This document shows, piece by piece, positions 43,109 to 53,832 of a DNA stretch of 64,000 bases. The translations under genes and the position numbers were made by a program. The DNA lies in the NCBI GenBank assembly GCA_027475525.1, contig JAMWFC010000053.1, positions 930,001 through 994,000 on the forward strand, read 5' to 3'. Under the pieces are notes generated by a model. The model did no database searches, was not told where the DNA came from, and worked only from the letters and a program-made list of their open reading frames with translations. The stretch is from Macrolepiota albuminosa (taxonomy: Eukaryota; Basidiomycota; Agaricomycetes; Agaricales; Agaricaceae). Position 1 is the stretch's first letter; every line of letters starts with the position of its first letter.

Positions 43109-46100
43109 CTAAATCTCACAAGCCGCACAAAGTAGCTGGCAATGACGACCTAACTTAACAACTCCATCGGTCAGTCCAGGCACGCTGACAGCTGGGTAGT
43201 GGTGGAAAAAGAAGGTAGCACGTTCCAGGAAAGTAAGGGGATCAATCATGACATGAGCATGATCACAGCGGGGAGTCCACACGATGCTGGTTGGGCTTTC
43301 CATTGCAAAGACTGATGAAATTCTGTCAAGGCATGGGCAATTTATAGGACTCGAGCAGTGTTTCAACTAGCAACAGCATGGAAGGGCACTTCTCAAGGGA
43401 CTTGGACCCTGATGCAGACGTGAACCAATAGGATGCACTTAACTCATTTTTAGATCGCACAAAGAGGAAGTTAACCTTTGAGATCTGGTGCTTATACCCA
43501 CCATCACCGAATAACCACAAGCGATCAGTGGCACTATATTTCTTACACATTAAACTTCTTGCATAAATCGACTTATTTTTCTACAGACGATACCTATTTC
43601 TTCCTAGGCTGGCACAATATTGGCTATTGGGTCGCACTGGTAATAGGGGTTTTCTACGCTATGATGATTTACTGAGTGTTTTCCCTTTTTTCTTGTTTTG
43701 TACTTGATTACTTACAAACTGACAATTTTGGAACAAAGGAGGGAGCATTTATTTTTAGTATGGCTACCACAGAACTACATATCAAAAATTACAAAGTCCA
43801 CAAAGTTCGAAGCGCTATGGGCCAGCGACTATGCATCAGACTCAGAGGGAGCGGGATCACTCAAAGGAAGCAAGTCTCCATTCTGAATGGCGTTACTTGC
43901 TTGCCACTTGAGTGCATCAGTGATGTCATCATGGAGCTCAAGCAGGAGGAGCTCACGGTGCGCTAAGGTGGAAACACAAGGACGTAGGAGGGCAAGTTCG
44001 CTACTGATGACATTGGTCACGTCCTCGACCTGGCAAAGTTGTTGACGAAGATTGGTGGCAGGACAAAGGGGAGTGACAGGATAAGAGAACTCATCCCCAA
44101 GCCAAGGGTAGGTGTTGCCGAAAACACGCATAGCAGGGGGAGGAGTCCAGAAGGGATCAAACTTAGCGGAGATCAGAGAAAAAACAAACTAACTAAGAAA
44201 TGCAGACTTATTCGAATGGTTATGGGAGCATGGGAGGTCCATTCATGGCGCTCATCGCCTGGGGACATGGCCCTAGCAGAGGAAAGGTGGATGCCATAAG
44301 AAGGCAAGTACCTCCAGCGGCGACGGCGCTCGCCCTGAGCCACTAAGGTCTCTTTGGACTCAGGCATGGTGGAAGACTCACGAGTACTGGGGAAGGAAGA
44401 GAGGCTGCAAGGAGGAGTAAGAGACAGAGTAATAGGAAGGGCGATGGGGGAGGCGCTAGCCATGATAGGCTCAGGAGCAGGGGTAGCGCCGGCAACAGAC
44501 ATTACAACATTTTTGGCAGGAGGGATATTCACAATGACGGGAAGCGAAGGAGTAGGGGACCTGGCGACAAAGAAGTTAGTGCTACTAAAAAGGAACACAC
44601 AAGGACTATGCACCGACTACCACTGGGGCCGCTCTGATAAGGGTTAGCGGCGATAGGGGAAGTAAGGCAAAGCAGAAGAGCGCGTACCGCCAACAGCACA
44701 TTGGTGTCAACTATGGGCCCAGCCTCATCGTCATCGTCACCCTCAGCATCCCTCTCAGTATCCTTGCCTTCATCAGTAGACGACTCGGTAGAAGACAAGA
44801 CCACGGGAGTAGCAGGCGCTAGCTCCCGGCGCTTACTGGGACTCTTGCTAGGAGAGGTGACAACGGGCTTATGCTTTGAAGGGATGGGACAACGGGAGAG
44901 CGGGCAAAGGGGGTCGCCATGGTGGTGCCATCTTGGATAATGGGAAGCGCTAAGCTTGCAGCGCTAATCACAGTGGGCTGATGAGTAGCGGCCAGATTGC
45001 GTTGCTGCAGCACGAAGGCCCAGGTGTTACAAACTAAGACTGTGCGCTTATAATTGCGTTGCATAATAGCGTCCCTACCATGCTCACGAGTACGAATCCT
45101 ATTGAAGGCACAGCCCCATTTCAACGCATCACAGCGGTAGCAGGGAAGAGAGGTGGTAGGAAATCAGCAACCCTCAGGATCGTTCTCAGACCAGCATTTA
45201 TCGCACTGAAAAAGAAGTTAGTGATGTCATCAATCTTTTAAAGACGAACAAGCATTTATCGCACCAATCTTTGCCCTAAAGGTGCAATGCTCCACGGGTG
45301 CCATCGTAACCTTCTTCTTAGCGCCGAGTACTTGGACACCAGCCGGGAGGCCAGTATCAATAACAGTAGTATTGCGACAAAGGCACAACAAATCACAAAG
45401 CTCCACGTCGGTAAACATAGTCTGGTTGGGCATCTAAGGAGGGCTTGATTAGGCGCTAGAGACAAGTGATCTTAAAAGGAAACACTTATGACATATAAAG
45501 GGGCAACATGAGCAGGGAGATTGATCTGAGAAGCAAAGTTAGTAGAAGAACTAGAGGCAGGAAAACAAGGACGCACGGTACATTTGGGAGGGCTAGCGAG
45601 AGTAGAGGGCGTGCAATTAATGACAACGGCAAAGTTACGGGAGGAAAGACGAGAAATAGTATGGGTGGGTCCGGGCCAGGGCTCACTGGCGGTAACGGCA
45701 ATCTGTTTGATGGCCAAATTTGGAGGTGCAGTACAAATAGGAGAAGCGACAATGGGCGCAGTACGAGCGGGAGAAGCATCGCCACAAAAAAGACTACCAA
45801 GAATGGGAGGAGGCAGGACAGAGACAGGAGCAGCAGGAGCGGCTGGATTGGAAGAAACAGTAGAAGCCAATGGAACACTAGGGAGACTGGCAATGGTGGG
45901 CAACATAGCAACCGACTCCTCAGGGTTAATATTAGAAACGTGAGGAAGAAAAAGAGAAACTTACTTTGCCAACCTCGGTGCTAGCCAGCAGGGTGTTGAT
46001 CTTGTCAGACAGAGAAGGAGCCTAGTATGGGTGCTGAACCTTAGCGCCACAAATTCAAAATCAAACCTAAAAACTTACGAACAAGTCCGCAAATGATCGT

Positions 46101-46336
46101 AACCAATTGGCACCCTCATATTCACGGTACCAAGCCATGCACCATTCACAAACCTCGACGCCCCATGCCCAGGAACTGTCAGAGCGACAGACCACGAGCC
46201 AGCGCTAATAGAGTTGCATAATGCCAGGGACGGTTTGTGGCGCATCGGTGGGATCAACAGACTTAGCGCAATTAAATAAATAGGAGGCCTTAGCCAGGAA
46301 ATTGCGGAGAGCAGAGGCATCGAAAGGAGTGGACAT
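43109..46336 (-). pseudogene. Eroded gene of unknown function, probably with introns
   Basis: Minus-strand coding pieces in order: ATG at 46336 (MSTPFDASALRNFLAKASYL), a one-base frame change near 46205, then SWSVALTVPGHGASRF and VPIGYDHLRT. At 46078 GTAAGT begins a likely intron to a TAG at about 46022, and a short exon (SLSDKINTLLASTEVG) ends at a second GTAAGT near 45962. Then come a Pro/Ala/Ser-rich stretch (45472-45906), MFTDVELCDLLCLCR (45230-45433), an acidic segment with DEGKDTERDAEGDDDD (44750), and RRRRWRYLPSYG with MSPGDERHEW (44200-44330). A coiled-coil-like segment (43829-44131) and a last block (43109-43366) follow. No domain was recognised. It has stops and shifts, so it is not functional. 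Confidence 0.45.
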
Positions 46337-46467
46337 GCTGGAAAGATGGGAAGAAAAACACAAGAAGGTGAAGTGCTGAAAACGACTTTTATAAGGCGCC
46401 GGCAGCATCATACGGACCGTAGCGCAGTCAAATTAATGATGGCATTTGACTGAGGACAGTCAATTTT

Positions 46468-46482
46468 TCAGTTGGGGGGAGA
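46468..46482 (+). promoter_or_regulatory. Polypurine tract beside LTR E4
   Basis: CAGTTGGGGGGAGA runs directly into the TGATAGGC start of LTR E4. This is the classical arrangement upstream of a 3' LTR. It implies that E4 is the 3' LTR of a plus-strand element whose interior lay to the left. Confidence 0.55.
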
Positions 46483-46787
46483 TGATAGGCTTCTACTTAG
46501 ACTGAGCGCATCAAGGGACATTATAGGCCAACCAACACTTGACGTACTAAGGACTCTAGCGACCAGTTGGGAATATAGAGCAGCCCTAGCTCTGGCAACC
46601 TACTACAGGACTTAGCCATTTACCCTAACCACTAGCTACCAGGCCTTCAGCACACTCCATTCACCTATCCCAAGGACAAAGGAGGCTCAGGACGCATAGC
46701 GCTAACACGACGGCGGGAGAGGACTCTAACTAAATCCTGATCACTTCCAGAAGGAGCCAGCAGCAGGCGCTGCCATTTGACGAGGCA

Positions 46788-46941
46788 CTTCAATCAGAAG
46801 TCTAAAAGGATCAATGACGGCAGCACTGGATATACTTAAATCTGACATCTGGACCTGTCAGGAACTTCAATCAGAAGTCTAAAAGGATCAATGACGGCAG
46901 CACTGGATATACTTAAATCTGACATCTGGACCTGTCAGGAA
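46788..46941. repeat. 77-bp tandem duplication in LTR E4 (first)
   Basis: 46788-46864 is repeated exactly as 46865-46941. Other E copies have one unit here. Confidence 0.95.
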
Positions 46942-47179
46942 CTGATACAATGAGTAGCGCTGACATTAGCGCTCACAGCGTCTGTTGAGGATTTTCCGAC
47001 CATACCCCAGAACAGCCTGGCCAATTGGAGTTATAATAAAAGTGAGCAGACTCGTACAATTCTAAGCCAATATAGAGTCGCCGCTGGTCGCCTGGGGCAT
47101 AACGCCATTGGTTGCCGTCATCCATGTGCAAAAGGTTGCTGTTGACAGGTTGCCGTTAGAGGAAACCACAAGGAGAGGT

Positions 47180-47333
47180 GCTAGGAGGTAGCGCCGCAGA
47201 CGGACTTTTAGCTTGGCAAACACGGTAGTGCATAGTATATAAAATAGCTACTTTACGCTAGGAGGTAGCGCCGCAGACGGACTTTTAGCTTGGCAAACAC
47301 GGTAGTGCATAGTATATAAAATAGCTACTTTAC
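47180..47333. repeat. 77-bp tandem duplication in LTR E4 (second)
   Basis: 47180-47256 is repeated exactly as 47257-47333, duplicating the TATATAAAATAG motif. Other E copies have one unit here. Confidence 0.95.
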
Positions 47334-47724
47334 ATGTATATAACAACGAATCATAACCTCTGGAGCACACAGTTACACTAAGTGTTCAAATCGCACTAGC
47401 TTTCTCTGACCTCATCACTAAGTCAGGTGCCTGCCTCATCTATCTTGTCTTTGTCATTTATGGTGCCACCTACGGGCACAATATGCTGCACTACTCATCT
47501 TTTCTTCAATATCTTTGTTTAAGCTACAATGCTTACCATCTGCCAGGTAGCCCCCGAAGCACTATAATTTAGCGCATCGCTCTATCACCTCTGCTCAAGC
47601 ACACCAGGACCCTGTCAGGACTCCTCACAACTATGCATGCCAAGCGCTGGAGACAGCATTGTACTGCGTATACGTCCAGCGCACCCAATCACAGTTGGCG
47701 TCATCAGCGGTGGGCTCCAAAATG

Positions 47725-48667
47725 AGGTGATAGAGCGATGCGCTAAATTATAGTGCTTCGGGGGCTACCTGGCAGATGGTAAGCATTGTAGCTTAAACAA
47801 AGATATTGAAGAAAAGATGAGTAGCGCAGCATATTGTGCCCGTAGGTGGCACCGTAAATGACAAAGACAAGATAGATGAGGCAGGCACCTGACTTAGTGA
47901 TGAGGTCAGAGAAAGCTAGTGCGATTTGAACACTTAGTGTAACTGTGTGCTCCAGAGGTTATGATTCGTTGTTATATACATGTAAAGTAGCTATTTTATA
48001 TACTATGCACTACCGTGTTTGCCAAGCTAAAAGTCCGTCTGCGGCGCTACCTCCTAGCGCCTCTCCTTGTGGTTTCCTCTAACGGCAACCTGTCAATGGC
48101 AACCTTTTGCACATGGATGACGGCAACCAATGGCGTTATGCCCCAGGCAACCAGCGGCGACTCTATATTGATTTAGAATTATACAAGTCTGCTCACTTTT
48201 ACTATAACTCCGATTGGCCAGGATGTTTCAGGGTATGGTCAGAAAATCCTCGACAGATGCCATGAGCGCTAATGTCAGCACTACTCATTGTACCAGTTCC
48301 TGACAGGTCCAGATATTGGATTTAAGTATATCCAGTGCTGCCATTGTTGATCCTTTTAGACTTCTGATTGAAGTGCCTCGTCAAATAGCAGCACCTGCTG
48401 CTGGCTCCTTCGGAGTTTAGTTAGAGTCCTCTCCTGCCATCGTGTTAGCGCTATACGTTCTGAGCCTCCTTCGTCCTTGGAATAGGTGAATGGAGTGTGC
48501 TGAAGGCCTGGTAGCTGGTGGTTAGGGTAAATAGATAAGTCCTGTAGTAGCATGCCAGAGCTAGAGCTGCTCTATATTCCCAACTGGTCACTAGAGTCCT
48601 CAGTACGTCAAGTGTCAGTTGGCCTATAATGTCTCTTGATGCGCTCAGTCTGAGTAGAAGCCTATCA
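47725..48667 (-). repeat. LTR family E, copy E5, inverted partner of E4
   Basis: Sense start TGATAGGCTTCTACTC at 48667. The 3' end is missing about 130 bp and joins a primer-binding-site remnant (47709-47720, TGGAGCCCACCG on the minus strand) that in turn touches the end of E4. E4 and E5 therefore form arms of about 1 kb separated by 18 bp. The outer side cuts into the pogo transposase. Confidence 0.85.
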
Positions 48668-49662
48668 GCAAGAAGTTTCCACCATTAGTTATTGGAAGGG
48701 CTGCAAAACCTCAAGCATTTAATTGGAAAACTGGTGCTCAACTTAGGTTTTATTATTGCCACAATGCCAAGGCCTGAATAGTTACAGGAATCTATTAAAA
48801 GTGAATTCATGAATAGGATGCCAAGTTGCAACATACTGGACAATATGTCTTACTTCTTCAGGACAATTTTAGTGCCCATATTCCCTCAGATAACCTCACT
48901 AACATTTATGTTGAAAATTTTGCTGCCAATCTTACTGCACATGTCCAGCTGTTGGATGCTGGCATTGTTTGCTGCTTTAAAGCTCATTATCAAGCCCACT
49001 TTATGAACCAGGCCATTGATTGCTATGACAGCAATGTCACTCCTGATAAAATTTACAACATCAATATTCTTGAAGCAATGTGGCTAGCTGACATTTCCTG
49101 GAAAGAAGTTGATGCATCAACCATACACAATTGTTGGCATCATTCAGGAATTCTGCTGGACACTCTTCTCAACTCAACAGCTCCTTCTGTAACTCCTGCC
49201 CTCCCAATTGCAGCTTTGATTCATGAGAATCCTGTTGACAAAGCTATTGTTGCAGCAGAAAAAAAGTTTGTGGCCTCACTGTTGCATCTCCAAGAAATTG
49301 GGGTTCTGCAGGCATGCAACCAAACATCAATTGACAAAATTCTAAACCCAGCATCAGAAAATGTGATGCAGAATGAAAGATCAGAAGCAGATATCTATCA
49401 GTCTGTCTTAAATCAGATTGCTGCACAGGAGAGCAGTGAAATTAATGGAGGTGACAATTCAGATGATGAAACAGTAAAGAAGCCATCACAACGTGATACT
49501 CTACTTGCTGCTTCAACCCTCCAATCTTTCATCTCAGACCTTGACAAGCCTTTTGCCTGTGACTTGGAAAGTATTCTTTCATGGTTTGGTTGCCAGACTC
49601 AGCTTGATGAATTCAAGTCACTCAAGCTGACTAGCTTTTTGAATTATTTTAGTTCTATATAG
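48668..49662 (+). pseudogene. Pogo-type (Tc1/mariner superfamily) DDE transposase, 3' part
   Basis: Cut-and-paste transposase remnant. It begins inside the catalytic domain (FPPLVIGRAAKPQAFN, then VTGIY where Trp codons are TAG or TGA). It continues in one open frame from 48826 with LLLQDNFSAHI (second catalytic Asp), NLTAHVQLLDAGIV, CFKAHY and then a C-terminal helical region (WKEVDASTIHNCWHHSGIL). The DNA-binding CENP-B-like N-terminus and first Asp are missing, removed by LTR E5. The long open C-terminal part is still readable but the gene is dead. It belongs to the DDE_1 group common in mushrooms. The sequence is strikingly poor in CpG. Confidence 0.85.
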
Positions 49663-49699
49663 ACATAGATACAGTAAATAATGTTTGAATTGGCACTGT

Positions 49700-50340
49700 G
49701 ACTCTTCTACAAGTGCCAGATATGACCCTATAACAACTCCTGTGGTATCCCATAATCTCCCAAAACCCATAGCTTTGAGCTTCTATGAAAACCTATAAGT
49801 TAAGACAGAGTTGACTATAACAACAAAGTGTGCCTAAAGAGAGAGAGACTGAGGGTGAAAGTAGGACTGCAGCAAGAAGAGCACCAAGAAAACTACAAGC
49901 TTGGCAATTCTACTCTGCATAATGCCTGCTATAAATGCAAAGCACATAGGTTCTATATCAATAGAGCTGTGGAAAGCAGATGAGGCATTCAGACAATTAG
50001 CAACTTATTGCCAATTGACACTTTATCAACAACTGCTGACTTACTGACCATGGCCAACTAAGAATAAGATCTGAACTGCAAAGTGAACTAAGTAGACAGA
50101 CAATACAAAAAATTCTGTTGTTCTACTATAAACAATTCAGTAAGTATTTATACTACAATAAGTTTACCATTGCTAAGTGGCTAAACATTGCCAAAGTGCA
50201 GTGAACTAGAAAATTTACAAGTCAGCACTGTGAATTAAGCTATATACTAAGGACTCACAATCTTGCCATCCATCCAATTTGCTAAGCAATGTCAGGTGCC
50301 AAATCAGAATGCTAAGCTGTCTGCCATGTATAAAGTCAAG
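49700..50340 (+). repeat. LTR family D, diverged copy (D4), ends uncertain
   Basis: It contains the D block TAATGCCTGCTATAAATGCA (about 49920) and the segment from CAGTAAGTATTTATACTACA (50140) through AGTGCAGTGAACTAGAAAATTT (50205), both aligned with 40920-41170. The sequence is AT-rich and CpG-poor, so it is old. It lies between the pogo and recombinase remnants, and no gene was found in it. Confidence 0.5.
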
Positions 50341-50459
50341 GAAATGATTGAAGAGAGAAGGAAGGAATAAAGAGTGAAAAGGAGAAGAAAGAGAGGTCCT
50401 CTAGCAATTGCTGGGATTAAGGCTTGACATACAACAACATAAAATGGAGGAGTATTGAC

Positions 50460-51175
50460 AAACCAAGAATGCAAACTCAAATGAGAGCTGCAGAAAGATT
50501 GGCTCCCAGCTTATCCAAGAAGAAGTGTTGTTCCTGCACACCAGCTTTTTTAAAATGTGATGCACAAACAACTGAAAGTGTCTTCTCCAAACCCTGATCC
50601 ATTGAATATAGCAGTGTTTGCTTGTGCAACAACATGTTTTTCTGCCACTGCCAGATTAGACAAGTTCACTGTTCCAATGCTATCATTATTTGACTTCTTG
50701 ATACATGTCAAGCCTAGCAACATTTCTCATTTGACAGATTGATTGGGCTTCAATCTACAGCCTTTTTCTTCTCTAGAACTAAAATAGCAGTTCATGAAGA
50801 AACTGTATCTTGGACAAAACAGAATGACTTGTCTCACCCAAAAGATGCCTTTGAAACCCATTTTTTGAGTACACAATCCACCAAAAGATTGTTTTCTCTT
50901 TGAATATAAGAGCAAAAAGGAAAATTGATTTCCTTAACTAGGAAGAAGTTCTTAGAAGTCTTGACAAAGGCAGCAAAAGCTGCCAAACTAGAATCTTTAC
51001 AAGGTCATAGCCCATGCATCAGAGCCACACTAGAGTATTTACTATGAGAGGTCCTATTTGAAGCTATAAAAGCCATTGGTTGGTGGTCTAGTGATGTATT
51101 TTATGGTTATTTATTGAAGCATGAACAAATTCTTGCCTTTTACTTACAAGCTGTTAGAAGGTCAAACCTATATGA
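50460..51175 (+). pseudogene. Tyrosine recombinase (DNA breaking-rejoining type) remnant
   Basis: Plus-strand coding traces in more than one frame. SPNPDPLNIAVFACATTCF is at 50584-50640, then FDFLIHVKPSNISHLTD, then FFFSRTK and SWTKQNDLSHPKDAFETHFL. Last comes the catalytic C-terminal part: KFLEVLTKAAKAAKLESLQGH, IRATLEYLL, WWSSDVFYGYLLKHEQIL. The pattern H..R...W/H...Y with a final Tyr-containing helix is that of fungal tyrosine recombinases. The family attribution is by pattern recognition. Stops replace Arg or Trp at several points. The N-terminal domain was not recovered. Confidence 0.55.
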
Positions 51176-52052
51176 CATGGTTGTAGTAAGTCCTCAGTCT
51201 CTGGATAATTGACTGCATTCAATTCCTACCTATATGACATGGTTGTAGTAAGTCTATATGTATTGTAAGTAAGGCCCAGTTGTATAGTGGATACTTCTAA
51301 CTCACCCTCAGTCTCTGGATAATTGACTGAGGGTTCCTATATCATAGCAGACTATATAAATATATGTTTTGTCCATTGTCTTGAAGACAAAGGGGCCAAG
51401 CCAAAGAGGTCAAGCCTAAGCATGGTCCTGGGTCCTTTGTACTCTGTTGGCCTTTGTGTTTCCATGGCCCATGCTCACAGTGTTGTTCCAAATTGGATCT
51501 TATCACAAGCCATTCCAGCCTTACCTGAGTCTGTCCTAAGACTCACTCTAGCATTTCAAAAGTGAGAATGACTTTGGTGAGTCTTTTTTATTGCATTATG
51601 GAAGACCAGGAGCATATAGGAATCACAAAATATCATGTGATGCATTGCGGACTTCTATCTTTTGAATGGGGAATTGCAACCGACCCACTTTCTTGCAGTT
51701 ATGTTCATCATTTCATCAGCCTGAAAAGTTTCTCCAATCATGAGAGTTTGGAGCAACCCATAACCAACTCACTAGATTAGCACAATAGCATTATATTGTA
51801 AAGTATTGTTATTATATTCATTTTTTATTGTACATGAGCAATGAAATCAAAGAAGATTATCTGGATCACTTGGATTGACCTGCTAAGCATAGAGACCACT
51901 AGGATTCAACTCAGGCAATTAGGCAAAATAGATATAGCAATGGTCACTAGAAAAGTGACTCCTTTTCTTAACACCTGTCTAGATTTTTAGAATAACAACT
52001 GGCATGGACTTTTTTCTTGTTCATTTTCAGACTATGTTAGATATAGAAAAGT
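51176..52052. other. Unassigned CpG-poor sequence
   Basis: No convincing gene on either strand. A plus-strand frame of 80 codons (51323-51565) and one of 72 codons (51562-51780) have no recognised features. Short direct repeats are present: CCTATATGACATGGTTGTAG at 51167 and 51229, and CAGTCTCTGGATAATTGACT at 51197 and 51308. It is likely decayed transposon sequence. Confidence 0.4.
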
Positions 52053-52125
52053 GACCACACCAAGGATTAAACTTGGGACCACCCTATAGGATTTTGGAAG
52101 CTCTTAACCACTGAGCTATATGATC
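52053..52125 (-). tRNA. tRNA-like sequence, probably a pseudogene or SINE head
   Basis: On the minus strand 73 nt fold as a tRNA. Acceptor stem GATCATA/TGTGGTC pairs fully with G-T wobbles, D stem is GCTC/GAGC, and T arm is CCAAG-TTTAATC-CTTGG. The A box TAGCTCAGTGG and B-box-like GTTTAATCC are present, and TTTT follows two bases after the acceptor as a Pol III stop would. The anticodon arm is damaged: one mismatch, and A instead of U33; the anticodon position reads UCC (Gly). This makes a working tRNA unlikely. Confidence 0.45.
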
Positions 52126-52464
52126 TAGTCATTTTCAGAGCTAGAATGTTATTTAAGGACATTCTAGGCTAGAAATGGTTCTACCAATACTGCCACTATG
52201 GCTCACTGCAGGGACTGGAGCACTAGACAGTTTTTTAAGTAGGAACTCAGAGCTCATATGCTGTCAGATGACTTGGCAAAGATATCATTTTAGTTACTTC
52301 ATAAAACCAATTATTTCTCCCATCTTTTTATAAATTGTCAAGTTCATATGTAAGACAGCATCAATGTCAGAAATTTTGTAGTAGTCTTTGAAACCTTCAG
52401 AAATCTCCAGACAGTTTTCTTCTTAGAGTTTTGCACTTAGATATGCTCAATAACATTGATTAAG

Positions 52465-53123
52465 ACAATTTTAAGTTATAAAATGCAATCATCAAAGGAA
52501 GAGTTCTAACAGGTTTGTACCTGATGACCACAGCAAAAGATTCTTCATAATGCTCCAATAATCTTTGTGTGAACTCTTTCACAAACACTCCTTATCCTCC
52601 TTCTTAGCAGCAATCTGTCACCATCAACTTCCAAGTCAAAGACCCCTTTTCTTTTAATTATGTTTACCTCCTTGGATGTAGAAATAGCGTTACAACTTCT
52701 TATTCATCCCATTGATTAATTTCTTTTTCCATTGTTAGTAACTATAAGTGGCATTAGATAGAATCATCTGTCTCTTCAAAGGTTGAAAGAACAAATTGAT
52801 TTTGTAGTTCTGGTGGCAAGCCTACAGACATCACAGCATGTTCTGAGGCATCGATATAATGATCTTCATCATTGCTTGAAGTTGTAAGAGTGACAGATTT
52901 TCATCCAAGTCGGTTCCCTCATCCACTGTTATGAGTTTGACTTCCTTTTCAGTAGCAAAACATGTGGATTTATATGATGCTGGTGACTATTCAATCTGAG
53001 GTTGTAATTTTTGAAGAGCAGGAGGTGGCCTGGTTCATTCTTGTTTACAGGAGTTTTAGGTAATACCTTTGCTAAGTTCTGCATTTGTTCGTCAAAGATG
53101 CGAAAAGAGTAAAGAGTAAACAT
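52465..53123 (-). pseudogene. Copia-like Pol fragment (RVT_2 start)
   Basis: Minus-strand traces resemble the beginning of a Ty1/copia RT: KGVFDLEVDGDRLLLRR, then after a frame change FVKEFTQRLLEHYEESFAVV and VRTL. Upstream, 52929-53123 is an open 64-codon frame (LLFKNYNLRLNSHQHHINPH) followed by a SSNDEDHYIDASEHA segment. These may belong to the linker or to another fused fragment. No catalytic YVDD is visible. The match is by pattern only. Confidence 0.5.
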
Positions 53124-53218
53124 TAACGGTCTATCACGGCTTTAAGAGCTCACTTGGCACGACAAGCCCTGAAGCTTAACTCGAAAGTGAGGACAATGTC
53201 AAACTATACCGGTTAGGT

Positions 53219-53832
53219 CTACATACCACCATTCTCGAGCTGCAACAAGTATCCGGCAATGCCTTCCTCAGACCAACCATTCCTTGAAGCGTCTTCCTTC
53301 TCCAGATCAGACGTCGTGTAGTAGTGATCGTGGATCGGTTTGTTGTGGAGCCTGTAAAGTGGCACCCTTCCCGCTCCGCCTCTCTCATAGACGTAACCGA
53401 GAATTCCCTCTAGATGGTATCCCCTCCGTTTTATAGCGGAATTTTTTTCTTCTTCGGACGTTGTGAGGAAGTGATCTGTAAGTGCAATAGAGTATAGCCG
53501 ATAAAGAGGGACGGTATCGCCACTAGGTAAAGGAGAGGTGTAGGCGTAACCGGTCGTGGTTCCCTTGGGCCCTTCAATTGAAAACCCGTAAAAGTGGCAC
53601 AGATAAACGATTTCTGAAGCATTGGTGGAGTATACGTGATCCACGAGGTCAGTTTGCATTGCGGACCATATTTGTGCTTTTTCAACGTCGGGGTTGGACT
53701 AGTGAGATACAGTGAGTAGAGTCGTGCCAAGACACTGTAAAGACCCACTTGAAGGCTGTTGGCGTACGCATATGCTACCAACAGCGCCAAATGAAATATA
53801 AAGAAGCCGGAAAACATCGTGGTTGTCATCAA
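53219..53832 (-). CDS. Secreted DUF5648 (PF18885-like) protein, two exons, 187 aa
   Basis: The product is a small secreted protein of unknown function. Exon 1 (53749-53832) encodes MMTTTMFSGFFIFHLALLVA, a hydrophobic signal peptide ending near YAYA. A 50-bp intron (53699-53748, GTGGGT...ACTAG on the sense strand, with a CTCAC branch-like motif) restores one frame. Exon 2 (53219-53698) contains repeated units of the family: VPLYRLYSIALTDHFLTTS, then GYVYERG..VPLYRLH..HDHYYTTSDLEKE, and a final GWSEEGIAGYLL. The repeated Y-R-L / D-H-x-x-T-T pattern is characteristic. Without the intron a frameshift would have to be assumed; the intron length and phase make splicing the better reading. The downstream Met at 53817 is an alternative start. 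It is divergent from GH44. Confidence 0.75.

Larger units (their letters stand above)
46483..47706 (+). repeat. LTR family E, copy E4 (two internal 77-bp duplications)
   Basis: It starts TGATAGGCTTCTACTTAG, ends TTGGCGTCATCA, and carries TATATAAAATAG promoter-like words. It is 154 bp longer than the other copies because of two exact 77-bp tandem duplications (46788/46865 and 47180/47257). It forms the left arm of an inverted repeat with E5. Confidence 0.9.

Noticed and set aside
51167..51330. Direct repeats of about 20-26 bp suggesting another 77-bp duplication
   Set aside because: The spacings are 62 and about 111 bases and the surrounding sequence differs, so it is not part of the 77-bp set.
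53640..53760. Frameshift in the DUF5648 gene
   Set aside because: A 50-bp GT...AG intron of the same size class as those in the GH44 gene restores the frame, so a frameshift is not needed.
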